From Lycocorax pyrrhopterus obiensis (lineage: Eukaryota; Chordata; Aves; Passeriformes; Paradisaeidae), in the NCBI GenBank assembly GCA_014706295.1, contig JACSVZ010000008.1, forward strand, positions 2,305,376 through 2,369,375: a DNA stretch of 64,000 nt. Reading direction: 5' to 3'. Both the position numbers and the translations under genes were made by a program. Position 1 is the stretch's first letter. The number at the start of each line of letters is the position of its first letter. Below the pieces are notes generated by a model. That model saw only the letters and a program-made list of their open reading frames with translations. It had not been told where the DNA came from and searched no databases. Shown here piece by piece: positions 11,981 through 23,299 of this stretch.

Positions 11981-12160
11981 TGCTCTTCATGACTGTGGTT
12001 TCCATTAGTATCTCACTTTTTTTCCCCTCTCCTCAGTTACCAGCCTTTTTCCTTAGCTCTGCTCTCCCCATGCTCTTCATGACTGTGGTTTCCCTTAGTA
12101 TCTCACTTTTTTTCCCCTCTCCTCAGTTACCAGCCTTTTTCCTTAGCTCTGCTCTCCCCA
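11981..12160 (+). repeat. 90-bp tandem duplication, two copies
   Basis: Copy 1 spans 11981-12070 and copy 2 spans 12071-12160. Each starts TGCTCTTCATGACTGTGG and ends GCTCTCCCCA. By eye the copies differ at one base (CCATTAG versus CCCTTAG), so the duplication is young or gene-converted. The unit is exactly 30 codons long and a short plus frame (11980-12195) remains open through both, but no protein is recognised. Confidence 0.95.
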
Positions 12161-13526
12161 GAGTTCACACCAATAACAAGTGTCTTCCTCTATGAGGAGG
12201 GAAACCTTTCTGCAGCAACTGTGTACTGGGTAAAATGCACCACCAGTTGCCTCTTACTGTAGGACCTAAACTCCCTAAAAATGTCCCCTTTTTTGACAGC
12301 TTAGCTCAGATCCTGCTCTTTGCTGTGCATGAAGTAGCAGAAATGACTGCCGGTGCATCATTTCAAAATGTAATTATGTAATTATACACCCATCAAAAGA
12401 ATATAACCCACCCTTAATCACCTACATGAGAAAAACGACGTGAAATAAACTCTGAATGTGGTAAAAAGTGAAAGTACTTTCAGGTATTCCGTGTGCTAAA
12501 ATAAAGTTAAACCGGTGTTCTAAAGAAATGTGCTTTATCCTAAGCAGCAAGATTGTTTTCAATGAAGACAAAATGCGGAGAAATCTGAACAGCAATTCAC
12601 ATTGAAGGCAGATAGATGAGCTGTCACACATTGGAGATGCACACACAAGGCTTTCTCTCATATGATGTCAATCATACTTTTCCTCCGATGGATTGAAAAA
12701 ACAGTCATCGTGCTGGAAAAGTGAGAAGAGGTTTTCCAGGTATCCTTATGCAACCGTGGGGTGTTGAAGTAGTTTTTTAAGCCTTCTAGAAAGGCTTGGT
12801 CCCAGGTTCATGAGCATTATTGTCCCTGGACTCTGGCTTTGCAGGGAAGACTGAACAGGGGTTGTGTCTTAAAGGCAAATACATCACACGAAGAAATAAC
12901 ACAAAACAATCTGGGCGATTTGGGTGACACAAAAGCTCTGGCTGCATGGGCTCTGTGGTTTTGCCACGTGCTGTAAAATGTCTCCCTGACAAAAGCCCAG
13001 CAAGAACTCAGGTTGTGACACAAAAACCTGAATGCATCAAACAGTGAGCTGCAGCCTGTTTTGAGTAAATAAATGGAGAAGATAAATAAACGTTAATGCA
13101 TGCATAATTTAACTGAAGCATCGCAAATAAAGAGAACAATTTTTACCTTGACAAAAGGAGGAAGAGAAATACTTTCCCAGACTTTTGAATTCTGCATTAC
13201 CACAGGCATGTTCTGGGCAAGGCAATTTTCCTTCTCTCTCCCACTGAGCCGTATTTGTCCCTGTTGCTGCTGTACTGACACCAAGGAAGCATCATCAAGG
13301 AAGAATCTAATAACAACCAGTTTGTCATTACGCTTCCCTCAGCACTAACTGGAGCATGCTGAGCCGTGAATGAGTGTGGGGAAACACTAAAAGACAGCTA
13401 TTAGGAAAATGGAAAATATCATTTACCCTTCCCGTTCTAGAGCTGGCACTTTCTAAATGCAGGCTTTATGCTGGCTGGCCACGAAGTAACTCAGGTCCTC
13501 TCTCAATTATTTACCTTAATACAGAC
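12161..13526. other. Unique non-coding stretch
   Basis: AT-rich, with small frames only (at most 82 codons, 13100-13348 plus). No repeats or RNA genes recognised. Confidence 0.5.
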
Positions 13527-13590
13527 TCATAGAATCATAGAATTGTTTGGGTTGGAAGGAACTTTAAAGATTATCTAGTTCTAAACCTCA
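13527..13590 (-). mobile_element. CR1 LINE 3'-end fragment
   Basis: Inverted CR1 terminus only: TCATAGAATCATAGAATTG, GTTTGGGTTGGAAGGAAC and TTTAAAGATTATCTAGTTC. Sequence upstream in the element's own orientation is lost, leaving about 64 bases. Confidence 0.88.
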
Positions 13591-15990
13591 AAAGGATCCA
13601 AAGAAGTAAACTTTAAGTGCTGGCTCCTCCAATTTGAATGTAGAAATCAGTGTCTCAGGTGCCACTGTGAATGTAGAGGGTAGATAAACCTGACTGCTCA
13701 AGGCTGTGGTTGGTCTTCAAATGTTTGAGTAATGTTAAGGATGAAAAATTGTAATTGATTTTTGACACTGTTCCAGAGTTTGTAACCTCCCCAAGACAGC
13801 AAATATTTAATTCCTAAATGACCAAGTATTTAGAAAGTGCCAGGAAAAGAAACATAAAAGAGGAGCTACCTAATTGGTCATAATTAAACATTAATCCTAA
13901 CAAAAGCTAAAAAGAAGAAGGAATGGAAGGCAAAATGGTTTGAAAATATTGGAATATTACAGCTCTCTCCTTTGTCACTCCTGGTGAAACGAGTGCCATC
14001 TGTTTACTCTGATATTTAATGAGCAGGGTAGAGCTGGGGGGAGCCCAGCTCAGGCATCTGCACAACACACTTGATCCTGCTCTGGTTCCTGCCTCTGATA
14101 GATGAGCCCAGGGACTTGCAAAGGTGGGAATCCGCCAGCTCCCGTGGCTGCCTGGCTGCTGGGGGAGGATTGCTGAGCCTTTGCAGAGGGTGCTGCCACA
14201 GAAAACAAGCCAAGAGCAAAGCAAATGAGCGAGGACACCAATCTGAGCAGAGTTATGGGAACTGATGACTGGGCTGTAACGTGGGAAGGGAGCAGGACAG
14301 AGAACATTAAGGGAGCCAGGAGGGAAATTAAAGCCTTTCCCAGCTAATGTGAGTTATGAGGGGGCTCCTCGTGGCATAACTAGACAATTTATTTTCCTGT
14401 GAGGAAATAAAACAAACCTTGGAGAGTAATCCAGCTAATTATGCAATGACTTTATAGACAATGCCTGAACAGAAATTACTTTCTCTATGGGTTGTTTCCT
14501 CAGAAATTTTCTGCCTGTTTGCCCATGTAAGAGCATTCCAAAAATCTTCCTTTAAACTGCACCGTGTCAAAGTAAAAGAAAATAATTTGCTACCAACACG
14601 ATCTCAGTGAAAAAAAAAAAAAGGAGATTTCCTGCCATGGTCCTAAAATCCCTCGTGCCTCCACCATCCCTCAGTTAGTGGCTAAGGCTGCAAGGGGCAG
14701 CATTAGAGAAACTCTGCTCAGCTGTCCTGGTAATCCACTGCTGTCCAGGAGCCTGAGTTTTATTTCTCTCTAAGTATAACATCTTTTGCTCTGCTTTATT
14801 ATTTGGGTACCAGTCTGCCAGGCCCTGGATCAACATCTGATTCCAAAGAGTTCACTCAGGGAGGGCTGGACTAGGTTTGCCACTTTCTTGACACTGGTTT
14901 GAGCACTGTTTCATCTGGGTGTTTAATCTGGTAAAAATCTCTGCACTTAATTGCCAGTCACCAAATTCTGAAACATGAATTCGAGTGGAAATAAAACAAC
15001 ACACACCTCACAGGTATAAAACATGCGAGGAGGGCCCCGAGAAAGGACACCCCTCACACTGGAAAGGTGGATGGGCGAGACAGAAAATCCTGCTGGCTTT
15101 TTCCTGAGCAGCCCCGAGCATGAGAATGGCTGGAGGTTAGTTAGGAGTGGGACTAGCTGGCTGTGTATGCTGTAACACCAAACAAAACCCCTTTACCTGC
15201 TGCTTAAAGCAATAAAAGCCACATTTTGATCCTTCTAGAAAGTGGATGCAGATGGGTCTGGTGGGGGAGGACTGAAGTCAGTAGGGTCACACAGGTGTTA
15301 ATCAGAACACCAATTCAAATCAATGAGCAAGGCAGCCCCAGACTTCAAGGGGGAAAAGAGCTGTGTTACAGCCTCAGACATCAGCCTGAGAGGTGAAAAT
15401 TGCAGGTGATCTTGTGCTAGCACCGGTCTGTAGTAAGCACTTTCTCTCCTTCCACTTCTTTATCCGTGATCTGTACTACGAGATGTGACAATGGGTCAGA
15501 AATGTCAAATAATTACACCTCGAAGAGGCTGGGGTAATTGGCAATCACCAAAAGCTGCCTTTCCTATAATTTGCTAAAAGGAATGAAGCTCCTTGTGTGT
15601 TTTGGGTCCCCACTAGAGCAGAGATGTCTAATTACCAGCAAGTTCAGCTCAACAGCTGTCAACACATCAGCTCTAATAGCTATTTCATAAGGACAAAGAC
15701 ATAATATGGGCTGAAGGAGCTCTCCTACACTTGTCCAATTTCACTCTGCCACTTTCCCCAACATTCAGTAAGAGTTACTAAAGAAACCTGTGAAAGACTT
15801 AATTCCATCTGTAGCTTCAGCAGCACTAAACACAGGCTAAATGATGCCCAAGCATTGCTGGTGTCAAGCTGGAAAGGCAGAACAGCCTCTTGCATGGCTA
15901 AATGGTTTTTAATGTGAAATATCTTGGCAAAAAAGGTGGAAAGGAAAATGAGTAGAAGAAAACTGGGATATTATTGTTAGCACTGTAGTT
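13591..15990. other. Unique non-coding stretch
   Basis: About 2.4 kb without a recognisable repeat. Overlapping minus frames at 13907-14307 (up to 105 codons) have no identifiable domain. A 12-A run occurs near 14611. Confidence 0.5.
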
Positions 15991-16158
15991 CATAGAATCA
16001 TGGAATCAGACAGATTTGGGTAGGAAGGGACATTAAGGATCATCTAATTCCACCCCCTGCCATGGCAGGGACACCTTCCACTATCCCAGGTTGCTCCAAA
16101 CCCCATCCAATCTGGCCTTGGACACTTCCAGGGATGGGGCAGCCACAGTCTCTTGTTA
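15991..16158 (-). mobile_element. CR1 LINE 3' fragment
   Basis: Inverted CR1 3' end: CATAGAATCATGGAATCAG tail, the AGGAAGGGACATTAAGGATC block, CCTGCCATGGCAGGGACACC, CTTGGACACTTCCAGGGATG and GGGCAGCCACAGTCTCTTG. It loses CR1 identity after about 16158. Confidence 0.9.
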
Positions 16159-18929
16159 AATTCCTACAAGGAGAAGTAATTCCATTGACAGTAAAGGTTC
16201 AGGAATTTGCTGCTCTGAAGCAGCCCATCACCAACAAGGTGAAAACAGGAAAAAGAACAAGTGGTATCTTGGTGACACCTGCCCTCTTACAGGCAACGTG
16301 GCTTTGGTGAAAAACTGGGTTTTGCACCATTTTCCTTTCTGCCATGCAGCTCTAAAAACCTGAGGAGGCCTATTTCACCAAACTCTGACCTTATGGCAAG
16401 AGAGGGACATGCAGCAGCCTTTGAAACCCTGCATGTTTTCACACTTCCCCTGCTTTAACTCACTGGAGTCATTAATGTTTAAAGAACGGATGAAAGAGCA
16501 CACAATACACAGAAACCTACCAGCACCTTTTCTCTAGTTACTCCCCAATTTTTCCCAGCTCTGTTGAAGAAGATACAAGGAGTCAAAAGGAAACTGTGTA
16601 TGCACAGGAATCTGTTAGACAGCACTTGTGGCAGAAATGAAACCTGTGCCTGTGCTATCCCAACTCACTGTGAGGACAAAGTGCTCCGAGTAGAAACCCC
16701 AAAGCTTGAGCTGTGGAGCAAAGTGTGCCCTCATTATATTTGTCCCCATGCCCTGGCACACGAGCTGAGCTTTTCTCAGCCACCACAACATTAAAGCTCA
16801 ATTAAAGTGAGCACAGGGCTTAGTGACCTTCCTTAAGAGACGAGCAATCACCAGGGTTTTGAGAGGCTCCCCCTTTCCTCTGGGCCCACTCTGAGGAGAA
16901 AGGGATCATTAAATGATACCCATTTAGAGCTATCAGCTCTGAGTGCTCTGCCACAGGCAGAAGCCCCATCCCAGTCTTACTGAGTAGACAAAGATATGTT
17001 TCTACTAATTCTCTCTTGTTATAATTTAGGCAAATTATAACTTTCTAGCACAGAACATGCCCTACATTAACATTTATTTCTTATTTTCAAGCTAGGACAA
17101 CGCAACCAGGAGAATTCAGAATCACTGCATTTATGGTGCCCGGTGGTGGTCACTGCAACGAGACAAGGTTGCAGCTGCCTCTTTTTCTATGGTTTTTGTT
17201 GTTGTTGGGGTTTTACATTTATTTCAGTGGATTTCTATTTCAAGTTTATCCTTTTTCTAATAGGGACATAATACAGTATATTTTAAAAGTATCCAGTGGC
17301 TACTCATACATTATGGAAAAGCTGGATGTTAAAGATGAAAGGCAATGAGAGTTACACAGAGAAGCTGATTCTGATTTCTCATTTCTCTCTCCCTCCACTC
17401 ACTCCCAACACACACACACTCCTCTGCTGGCCACCCTTGTGTTTTCACACAGAGCACTTAAAATAATCTTATTAAAGTTTATGCTTTTTAAATCTGTTTA
17501 TTACACCACTCCAGCTTTATTTCCTTATCCTCTTTTGTTCTTTTTATTTTTGATGGTTTTAAACTGGGAAAGCTATCTGCCTTTTCCCCGCCAGCTTTTA
17601 ATGAGTTCTTTAATCATAAGAGCAGCAACAAGTGCTCCCACATTCTGCACTCACCTTCTGAGGGGTCTTCCCAAAGTGCTTCCTCCTGATCTCTCTTTAG
17701 AAGTCTTGCTTATGGGATACTAAAAATTTAAGAAGTAGTTAATAGAAGAGACAGTGTTAAAGCCCAGTCTTTATGCAGCATTCTCAGGCACCAGAGAGGT
17801 GTCTCACAGATACCCAAAATTACAACACCCTTGTAGTACTGCCAGTCTAAATGACTGCAGACAGCAGGGAATATTGTTCAAGTCATTTCAGAGACAAACC
17901 AAATGACACCGACACTTCTTCTCTCTTTGGATGAAGAGTGTGCCAGGCTTAAAGGAGATGTGACCCTACTGCTCTGGCTTTCCTTCTCAAGTTAATAAAT
18001 ATAACTGGGAGCAAATGAGAGGAGTTTCTTTCTGCAGCAAAGTCCTGCCACACCACTGGCCAAAAGTAATCAAGTGATATTATTCAGCCTTCTTTTCAAT
18101 TCCAAAGAGATTAGGAATACGAGAGAGGGAAACACAGCTGTAATTAGTCTGGTCACTCGAAAGGAAAAATGCATGATGGTTCCTGCAGATAAAGCAAGGG
18201 AAACATTGATTGCATCTCAGAAGGTAAAGAGAAACTTTCTTCTGGATCTCAGACTAGGTAAAGTCCACTTTACTACTAAAATCCTGTAGCAGAACAGCTC
18301 CTGGCTTGTGACTTCACACAGTGAGAGTATTTTTAAAATGTATGTACCGATTTCTCGGTTTGATGGACATCAATATATGTGGAAGCCAAAGAGTTACTGA
18401 GGCAAACCTTAGGCTGCTGCTTACTGTGAAGGACAATCAATCTTAAAATTTACCTTACTGTAGTAAACCCACGTGGTTTCTAAATTATTAAAACATGCCT
18501 GAAGCACTGGATGGTTCTGTAGCTCCACGTGAGTGATGTCAGTGAACCATCAGGTGCAGCACAGGTCTGTAACAGCACTGAGTACACTCAGTGTAAGTAC
18601 TTACAAACCTGTGCCACACCTGACATTTCACTCACCTCTCTTCCACCTGTGCATTTGCTCAGTGAAGCCAAACTTTACAAGGGGGATATTTCAGTATCTG
18701 CTTCTCTGGAAGAGACATCCCAACCTCTTCTTTGGGGCTTGGTGTTTGAAACAGATAGACCAATGCTGCTTTCTAATGCAAATCCAAATTCCTCTGCGTG
18801 GAATGTGATTAGCCGGGGCCAGTCTCAGTGGGCAGAAACTCTTCAGCCTGAAATGTTCCTAAGCAGGTACAAATGGCTTTTGACAGGGAAGATCAGGATG
18901 CATTTGTTACAGTGCGAAGTAAAGCACAA
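16159..18929. other. Unique non-coding stretch
   Basis: No transposon recognised. The largest frame (18529-18933, plus, 134 codons) shows no known domain and is overlapped by another plus frame at 18533-18808. A short CA run lies at about 17408-17422. Confidence 0.5.
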
Positions 18930-19535
18930 TTAATGATGGGATTCAAAATGTAAGACACATAGGCAGGGCAAGGATACAGAGAGGCTCTCCCTGAACGTGG
19001 GGTGAAGCAGTGGCAGCACGTCTGCAATGCGGGGAGGGAGCACAGAGTGCATTCGCTTTCCACTCAGCACCTTCGCTGAGCAGCCCCCTCTCCAGAGCGC
19101 TCTGGCACAGAGCAAAGCCGCAGCTGCAGGGTACATATCAGCCTTCTCCCGGGCTTTAGGGGCACTGCAAGGGCAGCGTTTTGCTCGCCAGCCTGCCCGG
19201 CTGCTTCCAGCAGGAGCAGGACTCCCAGAGGAGGCAGCCGGCAGCAGAGCTCCGCAGCTGCTCCGGCTCTTCCCGCAGCTGGATTGCTCCGAGGGCTGCA
19301 CTTGTCCCTGAACCACGGGGATCTGAGCCATCAGATGCAAAACTACCACAGTTATAAAGGCTTGAAATACCATCCCACGGTGTGTGTGTGGGACTGACAG
19401 GACAGCCCCAGCTACAGCTTTGCATGGGAATGGTGCTTTGTGCCATGAAACTGCTCCTCGGCTGTCCCACGGCATCGGCCTGGGATGAGCTGAGAATAAA
19501 CAAAGCATTTTAAATCCAAAGCAAAGTAACTTCAT
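18930..19535 (-). other. 201-codon open frame, unrecognised
   Basis: This is the longest open frame not explained by a repeat or transposon. Its N-terminus is hydrophobic and Cys-rich and could imitate a signal peptide. The middle is rich in Ser, Ala, Gly and Cys because the DNA there is GC-rich. I recognise no domain. An opposing 94-codon plus frame (19027-19311) uses the same GC-rich segment. A chance frame is the likelier explanation, but an untranslated or lineage-specific exon cannot be excluded. Confidence 0.2.
19022..19318. promoter_or_regulatory. CpG-enriched patch, possible regulatory element
   Basis: About 300 bases with raised GC content and roughly 15 CpG dinucleotides counted by eye, in a window where CpG is otherwise sparse outside LTRs. 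It is too weak and short to be a classical promoter island, but it could be a small enhancer, an orphan CpG island or a decayed GC-rich repeat. No TATA box or splice structure was identified. Confidence 0.3.
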
Positions 19536-19840
19536 ACATTACGTAAATCCATGTATAATAGCGTGGCTCTGCCGGGGCTCACGGGAGTGAGGAAGGCTCT
19601 CTCGTGTGGTCCCACCAAAACGACGTTGTGGAAACAGCAGAGCACAAAGAGGAGCAAATGCACACAGCTCACAAGCAAAGCGTAATAAAAGAGCATTAGT
19701 AAGGCAGTGAATCCAAGCCCTGAAAAAGTTAGGAAATGCCAGGATTCAGCTTGTTTGTGTGATGAGAATTTGCCACTGCCATCTGCAAGTCTGCAGTCCA
19801 GAAGAGCCTTCATGACAGCAATATTTATTTTGTCCTACAG
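19536..19840. other. Unique non-coding stretch
   Basis: Holds one 93-codon minus frame (19532-19813) that is hydrophobic but unrecognised. No repeat is visible before the CR1 begins. Confidence 0.45.
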
Positions 19841-20167
19841 GATCCTTCCCATACCTAGAGGGGCTTAAGAGGAGGAGGGAGAGGGACCATTTACATGGAC
19901 AGATAGCGACTACTGACGAGGGGGAACGGTTTTAAACTGAGAGAGGGCAGGTTTATATTACATGTCAAGAAGAAATTCTTTACTCAGAGTGTGGTGAGGC
20001 CCTGGCACAGGGTGCCTAGGGAAGCTGTGGCTGCCTCACCCCTGGAAGTGTCCAAGGCCAGGTTGGAGCACCCTGGGATAGTGGAAGGTGTCCCTGCCCA
20101 CAGCAGGGGCTGGAACTGGGTGAGTTTAAGGTCCCTTCCAACCCAAACCAATGATTGTATGATTCTT
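19841..20167 (+). mobile_element. CR1 LINE 3' fragment
   Basis: Includes a short ORF2-end region (GGAGAGGGACCATTTACATG, GTTTTAAACTGAGAGAGGG, GAAGAAATTCTTTACTCAG) followed by GAGGCCCTGGCACAGGGTGC, AAGGCCAGGTTGGAGC, GTGTCCCTGCCCACAGCAGG, GGTCCCTTCCAACCCAAACC and the tail ATTGTATGATTCT. It is 5'-truncated and frameshifted. Confidence 0.93.
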
Positions 20168-21626
20168 CTCTCTTTCCAAACAGTCAATGGTCCCTGAATA
20201 AGCAGCCATTCCATATTTTCTCCTTCTCCTAGAGCCCCAGCACGCTGCTCTATGCCTTATTTACTGCATGCTGCTTTGAAGACAGAATTATTCATTTTTT
20301 CAAAGGATTTTCTCTGGCACTCACCATCTGAGGGCTTCTCAAAGATTAATGACATCTGTTAGCACAAACACGCCTGTGAGGTGACAGGATGTGTCAAGAG
20401 GACGCCTGTTTTGGCTGCACAGCACTCAGCCCTTTAACAACCTCACCAGCTCCGGCCAGGACACCATCAGGTGTCTCTGCAAAGGGCTGAGAGTGTGACA
20501 GGTACACAAGACCAGAGCCCTCAGCTGGGAGAACGAAGGAACAGGTGTCTGTGGTTAGGGCATGGGGCTGTGATAAAACAGCTGTTTTGCTTGAGACTTG
20601 CTCAGGTTTTGTGAAATGTTAATACTCAGCCAAAAGAAAGCAGAGCGTGAACCCTGCCGTGAGCTGAGAAGCATCCAGCTTGCTTTGCAAGCAGGTAGAC
20701 AAGTTGTGACAGAGCGTTGTCACCACATTTTTAGCATGTGGAAACTGAAACACACTGAAATAAGGTCAGAAAGCAGCCACTGGTGTAGTGTGCCTGATTG
20801 GGAGCCTGGGCCTTGATTTTGAGGAACACCTGCTGCTCCATAAACATTACAATGTTCAAATTGTGATGTCTAAATAGCACGTTTTCAACTGTGAGGGTTT
20901 GGTGACATTGTCAATCAGGCCTCAAGGGTTCAAGGCAGGCATCAGGTGATCAGGGACAGTGACAAGTGACCTTCTCTCAGATTTCTCATCTCATGTCTCT
21001 GGCAAAGGCTGGAAACCCACTCCAAGGGAAGAATCCAGTGGTCCTGGAAATGAGACAGTCCCTCAGCAGGTCCCACACCAGGAAATCAGTGCTGGAAATC
21101 AGCCACAAAGGAGGCAAAGTTCTGCAGGTACCAGAATGTGGAATGTGACACTGGCTATTGTCACCCAGACAGTTTGGCCTACATTGTGTGCTACAACAGA
21201 TTAACTGCTGCCTTAGACAGCTGTTAGCAAAACTAACCCTGAATTACCTTCCTTTCAATTAAGTCAAAACACTGGATGGAGACTTTTCCTTTGCATGTCC
21301 TGTCATGTTAGGAAAACCTTTCCTAACAATTAATTTTTTTTTCAAATCTGATCTCACTGCCATCATTTTCCACAGCACAGGGATAAATACCTTAGTTTGC
21401 TTCAGCTCTTACTTAAAATATATTTTTAACATTGTTTCAGCAATTATGCAGACATAATCATATCAACTAGGTTGTAAGTCCAGTAGTACCACAGCCACCT
21501 TCAGCATCCCCCACGGGTGGAAGATCCCATTCCCTTGTTGAGACACAAACTACAAAATCCCCTCACCGTTCTCCAGGAACCTGCTGAAATCATGGACTTG
21601 TTACAAAGGCTCCTATCAAACAAATA
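20168..21626. other. Unique non-coding stretch
   Basis: No recognisable repeat. Two overlapping plus frames of 81 and 60 codons (20959-21204 and 20966-21148) are unrecognised. Confidence 0.5.
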
Positions 21627-22009
21627 AAGGGATTGTTCAGCCTGGAGAAAAGAAGTTTCAGGGTGACCTAATCGGGGCTTTCTAGTACCTGAAGGAGCTG
21701 ATGACAAAGACAGAGAGAGACTCTTTACAAGGGATGCAGGGCCGGGACACAGGGAATGGCTTCCCAGTGCCAGAGGGCAGGGATAGATGGGATTTTGGGA
21801 AGGAATTGTTCCCTGGGAGGGTGGGCAGGCCCTGGCACAGGGTGCCCAGAGCAGCTGTGGCTGCCCCTGGATCCCTGGCAGTGTCCAAGGCCAGGCTGGA
21901 TGGGGCTTGGAGCAGCCTGGGATAGTGGAAGGTGTCCCTGCCCATGGCAGGGGTGGGATGAGATGAGCTTTAAATACCTTCTGACCCAAAGCCTTCTGGG
22001 ATTCCATGA
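21627..22009 (+). mobile_element. CR1 LINE 3' fragment
   Basis: Starts with the ATTGTTCAGCCTGGAGAAAA block of ORF2, then CAGTGCCAGAGGGCAGGGAT, GGAATTGTTCCCTGGGAGG, GGTGTCCCTGCCCATGGCAG and an imperfect tail (TTCTGGGATTCCATG). It matches the minus copy at 49.35 kb closely over the GGGCAGGGATAGATGGG to GGCACAGGGTGCCC interval, which suggests the same young subfamily. An LTR starts 17 bases after its tail. Confidence 0.94.
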
Positions 22010-22026
22010 AGATTTCAGACACTGCT

Positions 22027-23292
22027 TGTCATGGTTTGACACTGGTCCAAAGCCAGGCACCCACAAAAGCCACTCACTCACCCTCCCATGCCACAGCCGG
22101 GCAGAGGAGAGAAAACTTAACAAAGGGTTCATGAGTTGAGATAAGGAGTGGGAGGAAACACTCCAAGGGCAAAACAGGCTCAGCTTTAAGTTGCAAAGTG
22201 CATTTATTACTAACAAAATCAGAGGAGGATAATGAGAAGTAAAATAAGCCCTTAAAACACCTTTTTCCCTCCAGCCCCTCACTCCTTCCCACTGACAGCA
22301 CAGGGAGACAGGGCATGGGGGTTTGGTCAGTTCAGCACCCGAGGTTTTCTTCCACTGCTCAGGGAGAGGAGTCCTTCCCCTGCTGTACCGTGGGGTCCCT
22401 CCCACGGGAGACAGTTCTCCACAAACTTCTCTGGCGTGGGTCCACTCTCACGAGCAGCAGTCCTCCCAAAACTGCTGCAGCGTGGGTCACTCTTCCACGG
22501 GGTGCAGTCCTCCAAGGAGAGGCTGCTCCAGCCTGGAAGCAGGGGCCCTCTCTCTCCACTGGGTCTCCCACTGGATCACAGCCTCCTCCAGGCATCCACC
22601 CGCTCCAGCATGGGCACCTCCCCCATGGGCTGCGGGTGGATCTCTGCATCCCCCATGGATCCCCATGGGCTGCGGGTGGATCTCTGCATCCCTCGTGGAT
22701 CCCCAGGGGCTGTGGATGGATCTCTGCATCCCCCATGGATCCCCATGGGCTGCGGGTGGATCTCTGCATTCCCCCTGGATCCCCATGGGCTGCGGGTGGA
22801 TCTCTGCATCCCCCGTGGATCCCCACGGGCTGTGGGTGGATCTCTGCATCCCCCGTGGATCCCCAGGGGCTGTGGGTGGATCTCTGCATTCCCCCTGGAT
22901 CCCCACGGGCTGCAGGGGCACAGCTGCTTCACCATGGTCTCACCACAGCCTGCAGAGGAATCTCAGCTCCAGTGCCTGGAGCAGCTCCTCCCCCGCCTTC
23001 TTCACTGACCTTGGTGTCTCCATGTTGTTTCCCTCACATGTTCTCACCTCCTCCTCTTCTCTGGCTAGAAAAAAACTGTGCCCCCACTTTGTTTTGATTT
23101 TCTTATTAAATCTGTTTTCACAGAGGCATTACCAACCTCTATAACTGGTCCAGCCTTGGCCAGCAGCATGTCCATCTTCAGAGCCATCAGGGACTGGCTC
23201 TGCCAGACAGGGTGGAAGCTTCCAGCAGCTTCTCACAGAAGCCACCTCTGTGGTCACCCCACTACCAAAAACCAGGCTGTGCAAAACCAACA
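22027..23292 (-). mobile_element. Solo LTR carrying a minisatellite (class II-like ERV)
   Basis: The plus-strand left end is TGTCATGG and the right end is AACCAACA, so the element reads TG...CA with imperfect terminal inversion. On the minus strand it starts TGTTGGTTTTGC, has a weak TATA-like stretch opposite about 23104-23112, and an AATAAA signal opposite 22203-22208, which sets the orientation. The 6-base sequence ACTGCT lies directly before the left end (22021-22026) and recurs at 23294-23299, one base beyond the right end, as expected for a slightly altered 6-base target duplication of a class II element. The 22380-22560 part holds degenerate repeats of about 45 bases built on a GTGGGTC...CAGTCCTCC pattern, and a regular 40-bp array follows. 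No gag, pol or env remnant adjoins it. Confidence 0.8.
22621..22920. repeat. 40-bp minisatellite, about 7 units
   Basis: Units begin with TGCGGGTGGA or a variant at 22631, 22671, 22711, 22751, 22791, 22831 and 22871, with a partial unit at 22911, giving an exact period of 40. Each unit includes CTCTGCAT and a GGATCC hexamer. Units vary by a few substitutions (TGCGGG/TGTGGG, CATGG/CGTGG). Since 40 is not a multiple of three, all frames stay open and generate spurious proteins of 119-273 residues on both strands. The array lies between the TATA-like region and AATAAA of the surrounding minus-strand LTR. Confidence 0.96.
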
Positions 23293-23299
23293 GACTGCT

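Noticed and set aside
22621..22920. CRISPR-like array of evenly spaced repeats
   Set aside because: The units are contiguous with no unique spacers, and they lie in an LTR of a vertebrate genome.
22315..23144. Proteins of 119-273 residues with repeated Gly/Pro/Trp or His/Pro/Gln units
   Set aside because: They come from the 40-bp minisatellite and flanking LTR sequence. A 40-base period keeps all frames open on both strands.
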